DNA of 64,000 nt from CAZEDM01 sp964511075 (lineage in GTDB: Bacteria; Zixibacteria; MSB-5A5; RBG-16-43-9). Shown here in pieces: positions 52,783 to 61,274 of this stretch. Positions within the stretch are counted from its first letter, which is position 1; every line of letters begins with the position of its first letter. The notes beneath the pieces are model-generated. The model was not told the origin of the DNA and did not search any database. It saw only the letters and a list, made by a program, of their open reading frames with translations. The stretch covers positions 124,001-188,000 of the forward strand of contig CAZEDM010000007.1 in assembly GCA_964511075.1 (NCBI GenBank). The letters run 5' to 3'. The translations under genes were made by a program, and so were the position numbers.

Positions 52783-53772
52783 CTATTTAAAAAACTTTTC
52801 TTTGACCGGAAAAAGCCCGAATCCTCCACCCGTATGCAAAAAGGCAATTTTCTCTTTTCGGGAGAATTCCCCTCTATTTAGCAAATCCCTCAGACCGAAC
52901 ATAGCCTTTCCGGTATAGACCGGGTCAAGCAGTATGCCGGTTCGTGAGATAAAAGCCTTAATGAAATCAAGCTCCTCGACTCTGCTCAAAGCGTAACCCT
53001 CACCCACATACCCTTCAATAACCTTGATCTCCTTCTCCTTGAATTTTATTTTCAATTCATATTGAGAAATGGTATCATTCAGAAGCGTGTAAATCTTTTC
53101 CAAAGGATATGAGGGGAGAAAGCGAACATTTATCCCAATTATATCCATTTCCCAGCCGTAGAGCTTCGTTCCCAGGAAAAGCCCGCAATAGGTACCGGCT
53201 GAGCTTAAAGCGGTAACTAATTTATCTATTCTGAGTCCGGATTCATCTATCTGCTTTTTCATCTCAAAAGCTGCTTTGATATAGCCCCAGACCCCCAGGG
53301 GATTTGAGCCACCCTCCGGTATGATATATGGACTTCTACCTCTGGATTTCAATCCGGAAGCTACCTCCTCCATTATCCTTTCCACGTTATCATATTCCCG
53401 TGAGGGTATAAATCTTATCTTTGCTCCGGAAATCTTATCCAGAAAAAGATTGCCCTCTACCTGGGGTTTCTCGTCTCCGAAGAGGACTAAAACGCATTTC
53501 AGCCCTAATTGAGCGGCTAAAAGAGCGGTCGCCCGGGCATGATTGGACTGGAAACCCCCGCAGCTGATCAGGGTATCAGCTTTTTTTCTTAAAGCATCAT
53601 ATGCCAGAAACTCCAATTTTCTCACCTTGTTGCCGGAAAGACCGAACCCTGTCAGATCATCCCTTTTCAGATAAAGCTGGTAACCTTCCGGTATAATAGA
53701 AATACCCTTGAGTTTCTCCAGGGGAGTAGGTATATGCGCCAGTTTTAAGGATTTGGGAAATGAAATGCTCAT
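52783..53772 (-). CDS. D-cysteine desulfhydrase / ACC deaminase-family PLP enzyme
   Basis: 329 residues of the fold-type II PLP family. LKRDDLTGFGLSGNKVRKLEFL has the PLP Lys. CGGFQSNHARATALLAAQLG and IPEGGSNPLGVWGYI are the substrate and phosphate loops. The family covers ACC deaminase and D-cysteine desulfhydrase; the residues that separate the two cannot be judged securely by eye, so no symbol is given. Cytoplasmic, monocistronic, convergent with the preceding gene. Confidence 0.88.
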   Translation of the reverse strand: MSISFPKSLKLAHIPTPLEKLKGISIIPEGYQLYLKRDDLTGFGLSGNKVRKLEFLAYDALRKKADTLISCGGFQSNHARATALLAAQLGLKCVLVLFGDEKPQVEGNLFLDKISGAKIRFIPSREYDNVERIMEEVASGLKSRGRSPYIIPEGGSNPLGVWGYIKAAFEMKKQIDESGLRIDKLVTALSSAGTYCGLFLGTKLYGWEMDIIGINVRFLPSYPLEKIYTLLNDTISQYELKIKFKEKEIKVIEGYVGEGYALSRVEELDFIKAFISRTGILLDPVYTGKAMFGLRDLLNRGEFSRKEKIAFLHTGGGFGLFPVKEKFFK

Positions 53773-53858
53773 TCCGAATTTAATTTATTCCTCTCTGATT
53801 TATAAGGCAAGGAATTTCCTTTACAAATTTTGAGATCGGGCTTAAATTACCCTTTAAA

Positions 53859-54299
53859 ATGAAACGCGTTTTAGGAATAGATTTCGGCGAGAGGAGAATA
53901 GGGCTGGCGTTATCCGACCCCTCGGGCATAATCGCCCAGCCTTATATGACCTTTGATACCAGGGAGGATGGAGATATCGTAAAAAAAATCGAGGAGTTAA
54001 TTGAGGAGCAGAAGGTGGAACGTATAGTCTTAGGAATACCCAGAAATATGAATGGCTCCATAGGAGAGAAGGGTGAGGCGGTTTTGGAATTCTCCAACCT
54101 CCTTTCCTCCAGGTTAAAGTTACCGATAATCTTATGGGACGAGAGATTGAGCTCGGTTGAATCCTTAAAGGTCTTAAGGCATGCCGGTGCAAAATTACAT
54201 AAACATAAAAAAGCCGTGGACAGAATCTCAGCCGCCCTGATACTCCAGGGTTATCTGGACAGCCAGAAAAGAAAGAAAGATGAGGAGCCGGAATCCTAA
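53859..54299 (+). CDS. ruvX: RuvX/YqgF-family Holliday-junction resolvase-like nuclease
   Basis: 146 residues with the RNase H-like motifs: RVLGIDFGERRIGLALSD (first Asp), VLGIPRNMNGSIGEKGEAV, and LWDERLSSVES with the Asp-Glu pair, plus a C-terminal VDRISAALILQGYL. Length typical. Implicated in pre-16S rRNA 5' processing in E. coli. The mltG gene overlaps its end by 20 bp. Confidence 0.93.
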   Translation: MKRVLGIDFGERRIGLALSDPSGIIAQPYMTFDTREDGDIVKKIEELIEEQKVERIVLGIPRNMNGSIGEKGEAVLEFSNLLSSRLKLPIILWDERLSSVESLKVLRHAGAKLHKHKKAVDRISAALILQGYLDSQKRKKDEEPES

Positions 54300-55428
54300 A
54301 GGCACGATCTATCAATGGTCGATTTTCGTCATTTCCACCCTGCTCATTTTTCTGTCTTCTGTTCTGCTTTTCGTATCAGCGGTGGCAATTAACCTCTTTC
54401 GTTTGGTGGAAAAAATGGTACGCCTTTCCAAAAAGAAAACCCTGACTGCAATTTCGCTATTTTTCTTGCTGTTTTTAATTCTGATTTTTGCATATACCTT
54501 CCTAAGTCCTCTGGGCTGGGAGAAAGATGGAAAGAGCTTTTACATACTGGTGGAAAAGGGTGACAATTTACACAAAATTTCTCAGAAGCTGGAGGGTTCC
54601 GGTTTGAAGTTCAATCCCCGGCTTTTTTCTCTCAGCGCTAAATTGCTTAATGTAGACCGAAAGATCTTCCCCGGAAGATACAATTTCCAAAAGGGATTAA
54701 ACCTGTGGGAGCTGCTAAGTAAATTCTACAAAAAGGAAATCTCCACGAAAGATGTTACCATACCTGAGGGATCTAATCTTTATCAGATAGCAGGTATATT
54801 GAAAAGGGAAATTGAAATAGACTCCGCTCTTTTTGTGAAAGCCTGTTTTGACTCCGGCCTGATACATGACTTGGGTCTGAGCTCCATAAATTTAGAGGGT
54901 TATCTTTTTCCTGATACCTACAAGCTTTTCTGGAAGATGGAGCCGGAGAAAATTATCCAGATGATGTTTCGGAATTTAGAAAATGTGATAACCGATTCCC
55001 TGAAAACACAATTGGAAAAAACAAACTTGAGCCTCTATGAGGTTCTGACCTTAGCCTCCCTGATAGAATCCGAGGCAAAAATAGACCAGGAGAGACCCTT
55101 GATCTCTGCGGTCTATCATAATCGCCTGAAGATCGGGATGCCTTTACAATGTGACCCCACGGTGATCTATGCCCTGGGAGGACTGGATCGGCCTTTGACT
55201 TTAAAGGATCTGGAAGTGGATTCTCCTTACAATACCTACAGATATCCAGGTCTCCCTCCGGGACCTATAAATAACCCAGGAAAAGCCTCCATACTGGCAG
55301 CCCTTTTCCCGGCTGAGGTGAAGTATCTCTATTTCGTAGCAAAAGGTGATGGCTCTCATATCTTCTCTGTCAATTTAGAGGAGCATAACCGGGCAAGAGC
55401 AAAGATAAAGAAAGAAAATAAAAGTTAA
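54280..55428 (+). CDS. mltG: Endolytic murein transglycosylase
   Basis: 382 residues from ATG at 54280; ATG at 54415 (337 residues, one membrane segment) is an equal or better match to the usual family length, but the upstream part encodes a clean extra membrane helix (VISTLLIFLSSVLLFV). The periplasmic part has the LysM-like subdomain (YILVEKGDNLHKISQKL) and the YceG catalytic region: ASLIESEAKIDQERPLIS with the active Glu, VYHNRLKIGMPLQCDPTV and SPYNTYRYPGLPPGPINNPG. It cuts nascent glycan strands at the inner membrane. ruvX-mltG adjacency is common. Confidence 0.93.
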   Translation: MRSRNPKGTIYQWSIFVISTLLIFLSSVLLFVSAVAINLFRLVEKMVRLSKKKTLTAISLFFLLFLILIFAYTFLSPLGWEKDGKSFYILVEKGDNLHKISQKLEGSGLKFNPRLFSLSAKLLNVDRKIFPGRYNFQKGLNLWELLSKFYKKEISTKDVTIPEGSNLYQIAGILKREIEIDSALFVKACFDSGLIHDLGLSSINLEGYLFPDTYKLFWKMEPEKIIQMMFRNLENVITDSLKTQLEKTNLSLYEVLTLASLIESEAKIDQERPLISAVYHNRLKIGMPLQCDPTVIYALGGLDRPLTLKDLEVDSPYNTYRYPGLPPGPINNPGKASILAALFPAEVKYLYFVAKGDGSHIFSVNLEEHNRARAKIKKENKS

Positions 55429-55439
55429 AAATCATTCTG

Positions 55440-55564
55440 CCCGCCTTGTCCTCAAGGTGGGTTTGTATTTTGGAGCTCATAATCCGTGATGGTACATCAA
55501 GAAGCATTGACAGGGTCAATGCACTTCACACTTTTGGTAACCTGCCTTGCCTTCAAGGTAGGGG
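55440..55564. repeat. Three small palindromes in an intergenic gap
   Basis: CCCGCCTTG/CAAGGTGGG (55440-55461) and ACCTGCCTTG/CAAGGTAGGGG (about 55538-55564) are cousins of the CCCACC/GGTGGG element of the propeller array; GCATTGAC/GTCAATGC (55504-55522) is separate. Confidence 0.6.
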
Positions 55565-55579
55565 AGGTAAGAAGAAGAA

Positions 55580-56437
55580 ATGAAAATAATTCCTCTGGCT
55601 TTTGATTCTATGGGAGTGAGGTCGACTGCCACCTGGGTGGAGACGGATAAAAAGATATTGATAGACCCGGGAGCAGCCCTGGGAGTTTTAAGGTATGGTC
55701 TTCCTCCGGCTGAAATCGAATGCCGGAGATTAAAAGAACTTTCCCGAAAAATTTGCACCTTTGCAAAAAAAGCCGATATCTTGACCGTGTCCCACTATCA
55801 TTACGACCACCATTTCCCGGAGAAGGATTTTTATCAGGGGAAGGTTCTCTTGATAAAAGACCCCAAGAACAAGATCAATTTCTCCCAGATGAAAAGAGGC
55901 AAAGAGTTCTTGAAGTTATTGGGGAAAAAGCCTGCAGAGATTTTGATTGCGGATGGAAATGAATTCGAATTCGGCAAAACCAAAATTAAATTCTCACCGC
56001 CTTTTTTTCATGGAAAAGAATACTCCAAACTGGGATATGTCCTGATCGTCTCTATCCTTTACCGAGGAGAAAAGCTGTTACACGCCTCAGACATTCAGGG
56101 TCCCCAGACCAAAACCACCACTGACTGGATAATCTCAGAAAACCCAGATATCCTTATTCTTTCAGGTTATCCTACCCTTCTAATGGGCTGGAGAACTTCC
56201 AAGTTTGGCCTTGAGGAAAGCAACCAGAACCTGATAAAAATACTCTCCCTGACAAAGGTAAACACCATAATCTTGGACCACCATCTGGTACGGGACCTGC
56301 ATTATCTGAATAAAATAGAGGTGGTTTTGGGAACTGCCAAGGAGCTTAATAAGAAGGTCATAACCGCTGCAGAATACCTGGGCAAAAAACCTGAACTATT
56401 GGAAGCCAGAAGAAAGGAATTTTATAAGAGTAATTGA
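55580..56437 (+). CDS. UPF0282-type metallo-beta-lactamase-fold hydrolase
   Basis: 285 residues. Metallo-beta-lactamase fold: LIDPGAALG, SHYHYDHHFPEKDFY with the HxHxDH metal ligands, later FFHGKEYSKLG, LHASDIQGP (Asp ligand) and LDHHLVRD (His ligand). The start MKIIPLAFDSMGVRSTATWVE is characteristic of UPF0282, a family known mainly from archaea. A nuclease or phosphodiesterase role is possible but not established. Weak ribosome site. Stands alone. Confidence 0.85.
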   Translation: MKIIPLAFDSMGVRSTATWVETDKKILIDPGAALGVLRYGLPPAEIECRRLKELSRKICTFAKKADILTVSHYHYDHHFPEKDFYQGKVLLIKDPKNKINFSQMKRGKEFLKLLGKKPAEILIADGNEFEFGKTKIKFSPPFFHGKEYSKLGYVLIVSILYRGEKLLHASDIQGPQTKTTTDWIISENPDILILSGYPTLLMGWRTSKFGLEESNQNLIKILSLTKVNTIILDHHLVRDLHYLNKIEVVLGTAKELNKKVITAAEYLGKKPELLEARRKEFYKSN

Positions 56438-56469
56438 AGAATTGCTCCCTCAATTTACCAAGCACTTAT

Positions 56470-58374
56470 CTAATAAGCCCATAACCTGATGCCAATTATC
56501 CCCCAGTAGCCAAGATATAAGGTCATCCCCAAACAGGCTGAGGAAAGTATAACTGCATATATACGGGCAAACGTTTTAACCGGTCTAAAAAAACTTCGGA
56601 ATGCAAAAAAGAGACTCAAAACTGATAATCCAGCGAAAACCAGGGTAGAGATAAAGAATATTATGTTTCGAACAGTCATCTGTCCCAACTCAAGTATGGT
56701 CTGATTGGCAACCATTACACACCCCAGCACAATAGAAAGCACCGCCAGCAGGGGAGTTATTCTCATCCTCAGATATCTCGATCTGTTCCTTCTGTTCTTT
56801 AATTTTTTGTAAAGGTGAACAGGAATCCAGAAAATTGAATAAGCAATTGAAGAGAGCATAACCATAAATGCACCAAAAAATAAGACTCGATAGACTAAAG
56901 GTTTCCAGCTGGCAGTTCTTTCAAAATAAGAGCCATAAGTTGCATATATCATTCTGCCATCAGTGGTTTCCGTAAAAACCCGGCTGCCCACAGGCTGATG
57001 TGCCAGTCTGAAAATATTCTGGGACACAGGGATCAAAGGCATTTTACCGGAATCGAAATATTTCTGATAGAGCGTATCATTCTCAAATGATATGGTTATT
57101 CCCCCCATTAAGATATCCATAAATCTTGCCAGTTGCATCCTGGAACTGCGCAATTCATAATAACCACAGTATTCTTTGAGCTGATTTTCTGGGACCTGAA
57201 TTGGTTGAATAGTCGGAGCCTTCGTATTACAAGTCATAAATCGCTCAACCAGGTCAATTATGTCGCTATAAACAAATCGACCGAACCTGTTAATCATCAC
57301 CACGTAACCTATTCCACAGTCCAGGTTATAGGCGTACTCCACGTTGAAACCAGGGACAAGTCCCCCGTGTGCATACCACACTTGGTTATCTCTGTATCTT
57401 GTTCCGATCCCGAAACTATATCCCCCTTTCACTCCGGCTCTTGCAGCGATAGTGGTCGTAGATCGCCCTACCCTGTCTAACAGCTTACTCTTAATCAGCT
57501 GCTTGTCTCCAACTCTTCCCCGGTTAAGCATAAACTGGAGAAAGAGAGCCATCTCCTTTACAGATGAGTTCATTGCTCCTGCCGGTTCCTCATAATCGTA
57601 CCAGTAAGGAACAGGTTTCAAATCATCCCCATAACCTATAGAGAGCAGCTGTTTATTTTCACTGGCTCTTCCAAAAGAGGAGGTTTTCATACCTATCGGA
57701 TCCAGGATAACCTGCTTTATATACTCATCATACCTCTGCCCGCACACCTTCTGCATGATGTACCCTGCAAGTGTATAGCCAGGGCTTGAGTAGCTAAAAC
57801 GTGTACCCGGCTGCCAGCGCACTTTACGGCAATCAGCTTTATCCTCCAGGGCTTTCTGCAGAGATTTTACTGGCCCTTCAAAATAGAACCAGTTCAGATG
57901 AGAGTCATCAAAGCCGGCTGTGTGCTCAAGCAGATGAACGACCCTGACCGGGTGAGTTTCCTGCCAGGGATTGGTTATTTCGATCTCTGGTGCGATCTCT
58001 TTTACCGGAGTATCAAGATCAATCCTCCCTTCTTCGATTAATTTAAGAAAACCCAATCCTATAAAACTCTTGGTGCAGGAACCAATGCGAAATTGAGTGT
58101 TCCCTGTTACCGGCTCACCAGTATCCAGGTTAGCCAGTCCAATGCCACCTGCCCAGATAATGGAATCCTTGGACACCAGAGCTATGGCAACACCCGGTAT
58201 TTTCTCTATTTTCATTAGACTATCTACTTTTGCTATTAACTCATCAATCGACTCAGGGGTCTCTGTTTTGACATCAGAACCTACAACTGTTTGCGAATAT
58301 AAAAATGATAAGACTACAACAAACAGGATCGATAATATCTGAAAATTTTTTGATGGTGTATTTTTTCTTTTCAT
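56470..58374 (-). CDS. Serine beta-lactamase/DD-peptidase-fold protein with C-terminal membrane domain
   Basis: 634 residues. Signal peptide (about 1-32). Class C beta-lactamase-like domain (about 40-370) with the SxxK nucleophile in RIGSCTKSFIG and a YSS in FSYSSPGYTLAG at the YxN position; HGGLVPGFN provides the KTG-like third motif as HGG. A linker domain follows. The last 150 residues have four membrane segments (VYRVLFFGAFMVMLSSIAYS and three more). Such proteins are usually esterases or peptidases, not resistance enzymes. GGAG site before ATG. Confidence 0.85.
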   Translation of the reverse strand: MKRKNTPSKNFQILSILFVVVLSFLYSQTVVGSDVKTETPESIDELIAKVDSLMKIEKIPGVAIALVSKDSIIWAGGIGLANLDTGEPVTGNTQFRIGSCTKSFIGLGFLKLIEEGRIDLDTPVKEIAPEIEITNPWQETHPVRVVHLLEHTAGFDDSHLNWFYFEGPVKSLQKALEDKADCRKVRWQPGTRFSYSSPGYTLAGYIMQKVCGQRYDEYIKQVILDPIGMKTSSFGRASENKQLLSIGYGDDLKPVPYWYDYEEPAGAMNSSVKEMALFLQFMLNRGRVGDKQLIKSKLLDRVGRSTTTIAARAGVKGGYSFGIGTRYRDNQVWYAHGGLVPGFNVEYAYNLDCGIGYVVMINRFGRFVYSDIIDLVERFMTCNTKAPTIQPIQVPENQLKEYCGYYELRSSRMQLARFMDILMGGITISFENDTLYQKYFDSGKMPLIPVSQNIFRLAHQPVGSRVFTETTDGRMIYATYGSYFERTASWKPLVYRVLFFGAFMVMLSSIAYSIFWIPVHLYKKLKNRRNRSRYLRMRITPLLAVLSIVLGCVMVANQTILELGQMTVRNIIFFISTLVFAGLSVLSLFFAFRSFFRPVKTFARIYAVILSSACLGMTLYLGYWGIIGIRLWAY

Positions 58375-58528
58375 TTTAATCTCCCTTCACTGGCTAAGTT
58401 AAGCTATCTATTCCCTCTCGGTTTAGAAAATAATTCAAACCCATAAATAAATTCCCTGCCCTTTAGATTAGACTGAGCAGGTTATGAATTGTTTCAAAAA
58501 ATAACCCGCATAGTAGTGGCTTAATCCA

Positions 58529-58560
58529 GTAAAGCTCAAGGAATTGAATTCCTCTTTACA
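58529..58560. repeat. GTAAAG...CTTTAC inverted repeat
   Basis: AGGAATTGAATTCCT core with GTAAAG and CTTTAC flanks, between divergent genes; same build as the GTAGG...CCTAC elements. Confidence 0.45.
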
Positions 58561-58602
58561 AAAAATGTTTCACATATAATATTTAAGAGAAAGGTCAAAT
58601 AT

Positions 58603-59676
58603 ATGAGAACCGGAATAGCCCATCTGCCCTTGCACGGTGGAAAAGCGCCAGCCTGGCTTTTCCAGAGGATGAAAAAGCTCGCCCGTGAAATTACTATAAT
58701 CATAGTATCTGATTTTGGAGCAGAGGAATTCCTGAAAAGAATCTCTGACCCTTTCTGGTTTCAGTCCTTTGGCTGCGTCTTGGGATTTGACTGGCACTCC
58801 TCCGGGGTCACCACCACCGTGGGAGGGGCTCTGAAAGAAGGATTGAAGGGCTTAGAGAAGGAGCTGGGCCTGGTTATTGCAGGAGGTAAGGGGGGAACCT
58901 CAAGAAAAACCCCTTCAGAGATCGAGACTTTCGGTGAGGTTTTTTCTTTTCCCCAGGAGAAAACAAATAATCTGGTATATGCCTCAAAGATGAGCGCCAA
59001 GGTCGACACCTCTGCCCTGCAGGACGGGTTTCAGCTCTATCACCATAATTTCGTCTTCACCCGAAAAGGAGACTGGGCAGTTTTCCAGCAGGGGATGAAT
59101 CCGAATCTAAAAGCTGCACGGAGGTATCACTGGCTCTCTTCTTCTTTAAGGGATTTTATAGAAGAACCCCATACAGCCATCTGCACGGAGAAAAAGTCAA
59201 CTGCATTGGACTTGACTGCCAGGAAGAGCAAATCTGCTAAAAACCTGAATGTAAAACTAATCAGGGATAATTTTCCAGAATTATTGAGCGATTTGAAAAA
59301 ATTAGATACTTTGACTTTGCCAAAGTCCCATCCCATCTATCCGGTGAATTTTGATGTCAAAAGACTGGACAAAATCTTAAGAAGCATAAAGGAAAGAGAA
59401 CCCGGGGATTTTGAAAGACTGCTGGGCTTATCCGGGGTAGGTCCCAAAACTATCTTAGCCTTGACTTTGATCTCAGAGTTAATCTACGGCGCCAAACCCT
59501 CCTGGAAAGACCCTGCCAGGTATTCCTTTGCCCATGGGGGAAAGGATGGCTATCCCTACCCGGTTCAAAAGGAAACCTATGATCAGTCCATTGAGATTCT
59601 GAGCAAGGCTATCAATAAGGCAAAGATCGAGAGGTCGGAAAAAATAAAAGCTTTAAAGGCGTTAAGTAAAAGGTAG
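58603..59676 (+). CDS. DUF763 protein
   Basis: 357 residues. The start MRTGIAHLPLHGGKAPAWLF is the DUF763 signature. Other blocks: VLGFDWHSSGVTTTVGGALKEGL, GGKGGTSRKTP and HNFVFTRKGDWAVFQQGM. A helix-hairpin-helix segment (LLGLSGVGPKTILALTLISE, about 268-290) suggests nucleic-acid binding. The family is widespread in archaea and thermophiles and its activity is not established. No signal peptide. An AAAGG sequence lies upstream of ATG. Confidence 0.9.
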   Translation: MRTGIAHLPLHGGKAPAWLFQRMKKLAREITIIIVSDFGAEEFLKRISDPFWFQSFGCVLGFDWHSSGVTTTVGGALKEGLKGLEKELGLVIAGGKGGTSRKTPSEIETFGEVFSFPQEKTNNLVYASKMSAKVDTSALQDGFQLYHHNFVFTRKGDWAVFQQGMNPNLKAARRYHWLSSSLRDFIEEPHTAICTEKKSTALDLTARKSKSAKNLNVKLIRDNFPELLSDLKKLDTLTLPKSHPIYPVNFDVKRLDKILRSIKEREPGDFERLLGLSGVGPKTILALTLISELIYGAKPSWKDPARYSFAHGGKDGYPYPVQKETYDQSIEILSKAINKAKIERSEKIKALKALSKR

Positions 59677-59677
59677 G

Positions 59678-59740
59678 GCAAGGTTTCAACCTTGCTTTCT
59701 CCGGTAACCTACTTTGCCCTCAAGGTGGGTGTAGGTTACC
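59678..59740. repeat. Two hairpins after the DUF763 gene
   Basis: GCAAGGTT/AACCTTGC (59678-59695, 7-8 bp stem followed by TTTCT, possibly a weak terminator) and GGTAACCTAC/GTAGGTTACC (59703-59740, perfect 10-bp outer stem) enclosing a TTTG...CAAGGTGGG segment of the CCCACC/GGTGGG family. Confidence 0.6.
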
Positions 59741-59798
59741 TTACCACTTTAAGGCTGAGGTAAAATTTTCTCACCAGCCGGGCATTTTCAAAATTTTC

Positions 59799-60248
59799 TC
59801 ATTTCCCCCTGATAGCCTCGCATAAAGCCAGAGGATTATTGGAGGTCAAAGCGTAGACCTTCCCCTTTGTCTTTATCCTTACCCCTTTTCCAAAACGGGT
59901 GTTATAACAGATGGTCCCGTCTAAGCCCCTGCGGATACCGATGCCCGAATACTTTATGAAGGTGATCTCGGTCTTCTCGCAGGATATAATATCTGCTAAC
60001 AGGAATCTCTTCTTGAAAATCCCGAATCCGAACTCCAAAAATCTACCCTGAACCCTGATCTCCAAACTGCGGAAATTGACATACATAAAAATGAGAAGCA
60101 AGCCTATAACAATCAAAAGAGGAGTAAGCCATAAGGGGGTTTCAGGGTCTTTTGGAGATAAAACCAAGCCCAAGAGGATCCCGCCAATTCCGATGATAAA
60201 AAGATATTTGACCCACCAGACCAGGTCCTGTTTTTCTTTATAGTACAT
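59799..60248 (-). CDS. Membrane protein with PH-like domain
   Basis: 149 residues from ATG at 60248. An in-frame ATG at 60311 would add 21 residues that overlap a promoter-like sequence and look non-coding. Two close membrane helices (about 14-34 and 40-60; IIGIGGILLGLVLS, PLLIVIGLLLIFMYV) precede a beta-rich domain (LEIRVQGRFLEFGFGIFKKRF, VRIKTKGKVYALTSNNPLALCEAI) of bacterial PH type. Function unknown. Start uncertain. Confidence 0.65.
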   Translation of the reverse strand: MYYKEKQDLVWWVKYLFIIGIGGILLGLVLSPKDPETPLWLTPLLIVIGLLLIFMYVNFRSLEIRVQGRFLEFGFGIFKKRFLLADIISCEKTEITFIKYSGIGIRRGLDGTICYNTRFGKGVRIKTKGKVYALTSNNPLALCEAIRGK

Positions 60249-60293
60249 AAAGTTGGTCCGCTGACCTGATTTTAAAGATAACGCTTTTTTAAC

Positions 60294-60322
60294 TTGACAC
60301 AAGGGTTTCATCTAATTAAGAT
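60294..60322 (+). promoter_or_regulatory. Sigma70 promoter before the cysteine hydrolase gene
   Basis: TTGACA (60294-60299), 17 bp, TAAGAT (60317-60322). Transcription would start near 60329, only about 17 nt before the terminator-like hairpin at 60346. Confidence 0.6.
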
Positions 60323-60345
60323 GATCTCGAATTATGATAGGCAGA

Positions 60346-60384
60346 AGCCACCCAGATTCACTGGATGGCTTTTTAAATTTTTAC
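60346..60384 (+). terminator. Terminator-like hairpin in the leader (possible attenuator)
   Basis: AGCCACCCAG/CTGGATGGCT stem with one mismatch, then TTTTTAAATTTTT. It lies between the promoter and the hydrolase ATG at 60413, so it may attenuate that gene or end a transcript of about 50 nt. Confidence 0.6.
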
Positions 60385-60412
60385 GAGTCCGGAACCACTG
60401 GAAAGGAGATTT

Positions 60413-61063
60413 ATGAAATATTATGTAACCCAGAACGACCTTAAGGAGAAAACCAAAATCTGGCTTAAAAAGATCTCACCCTACAATACTCATAAGCTGA
60501 AGCTGAATTTGAAAAGAGCTGCCCTTTTGGTCATCGATATGCAAAGTTTCTTTTTGGAGCCTGATTCTCCAAGCTTCACCTGCGGCGGCTTGGCTGTTCT
60601 TCCCAATGTAAAGGAATTGATAAGCTTTTTCCGCAGTCGTAAAAGGCCTGTTATCTACACCTGCCACGTCCATCATCCGGATGGAATAGATGCGGGAATA
60701 ATGGGCTGGTGGTGGGAGGGGATGTGCGTGGAAGGAACAGAGGAGGCTAAAGTCTATCCGGAGATAGAGCCTTTGCCCGGGGAGAAGATAATCTATAAAC
60801 ATCGCTACAGTGCCTTCTATAACACTGATCTGGAGACGATCCTGCGCTGCTTGAAGATAGAGGACCTGGTTATATCCGGAATAATGACCAATATGTGCTG
60901 TGAATCCACAGCCCGGGATGCCTATTTCAGGGACTATCGTATTAAATTCTTGGCTGATGCCACCGGGACTGTTACTGAGGAGATGCATCTTGCTACTTTA
61001 TTAAATCTATCTTTTGGCTTTGCGGATGTCTGCACCACTAAAGAAGTACTTAATGAGAAATAA
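60413..61063 (+). CDS. Isochorismatase/nicotinamidase-family cysteine hydrolase
   Basis: 216 residues. Catalytic triad of the family: Asp in LLVIDMQSFF, Lys in IIYKHRYSAFYNT, Cys in VISGIMTNMCCESTARDAY, with the cis-peptide preceding it. N-terminal extension of about 35 residues before the core. Substrate (nicotinamide, isochorismate, N-carbamoyl compound) cannot be told from the sequence. GGAG site before ATG. Possibly attenuated by the upstream hairpin. Confidence 0.88.
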   Translation: MKYYVTQNDLKEKTKIWLKKISPYNTHKLKLNLKRAALLVIDMQSFFLEPDSPSFTCGGLAVLPNVKELISFFRSRKRPVIYTCHVHHPDGIDAGIMGWWWEGMCVEGTEEAKVYPEIEPLPGEKIIYKHRYSAFYNTDLETILRCLKIEDLVISGIMTNMCCESTARDAYFRDYRIKFLADATGTVTEEMHLATLLNLSFGFADVCTTKEVLNEK

Positions 61064-61066
61064 GCA

Positions 61067-61094
61067 GTAGGGGCTCAAATTCTTGAGCCCTTAC
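61067..61094. repeat. GTAGGGGCTCAA/TTGAGCCCTTAC inverted repeat
   Basis: 12-bp arms with one mismatch and 4-nt loop, directly after the hydrolase stop; GTAGG family. Confidence 0.65.
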
Positions 61095-61213
61095 ATTTTG
61101 TGCATGCCATCCACCTGAGGCGGACTGCTCTGGTAAGGTGAAACCAGAAACACATCCATCAAGTTAAGAACCTGACGGACACGAGTTCATTGTCTGCTCT
61201 GCCATTTTAATCC

Positions 61214-61243
61214 TTGACAAAAAGAAAAGGTATGTTCTTATTA
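61214..61243 (+). promoter_or_regulatory. Possible promoter of the glycosyltransferase gene
   Basis: TTGACA (61214-61219), 18 bp, TTATTA (61238-61243). The leader would be about 25 nt, with no clear ribosome site. Confidence 0.35.
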
Positions 61244-61274
61244 AAACTCGATTTTAGAAAACGTTTTCAGTCAA

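Noticed and set aside
53854..54315. 153-codon open frame antisense to ruvX
   Set aside because: Complete overlap with ruvX, composition unlike a real protein (Pro/Arg/Ser-rich).
60476..60988. 170-codon open frame antisense to the cysteine hydrolase
   Set aside because: Overlaps a gene with a complete catalytic triad; no independent support.
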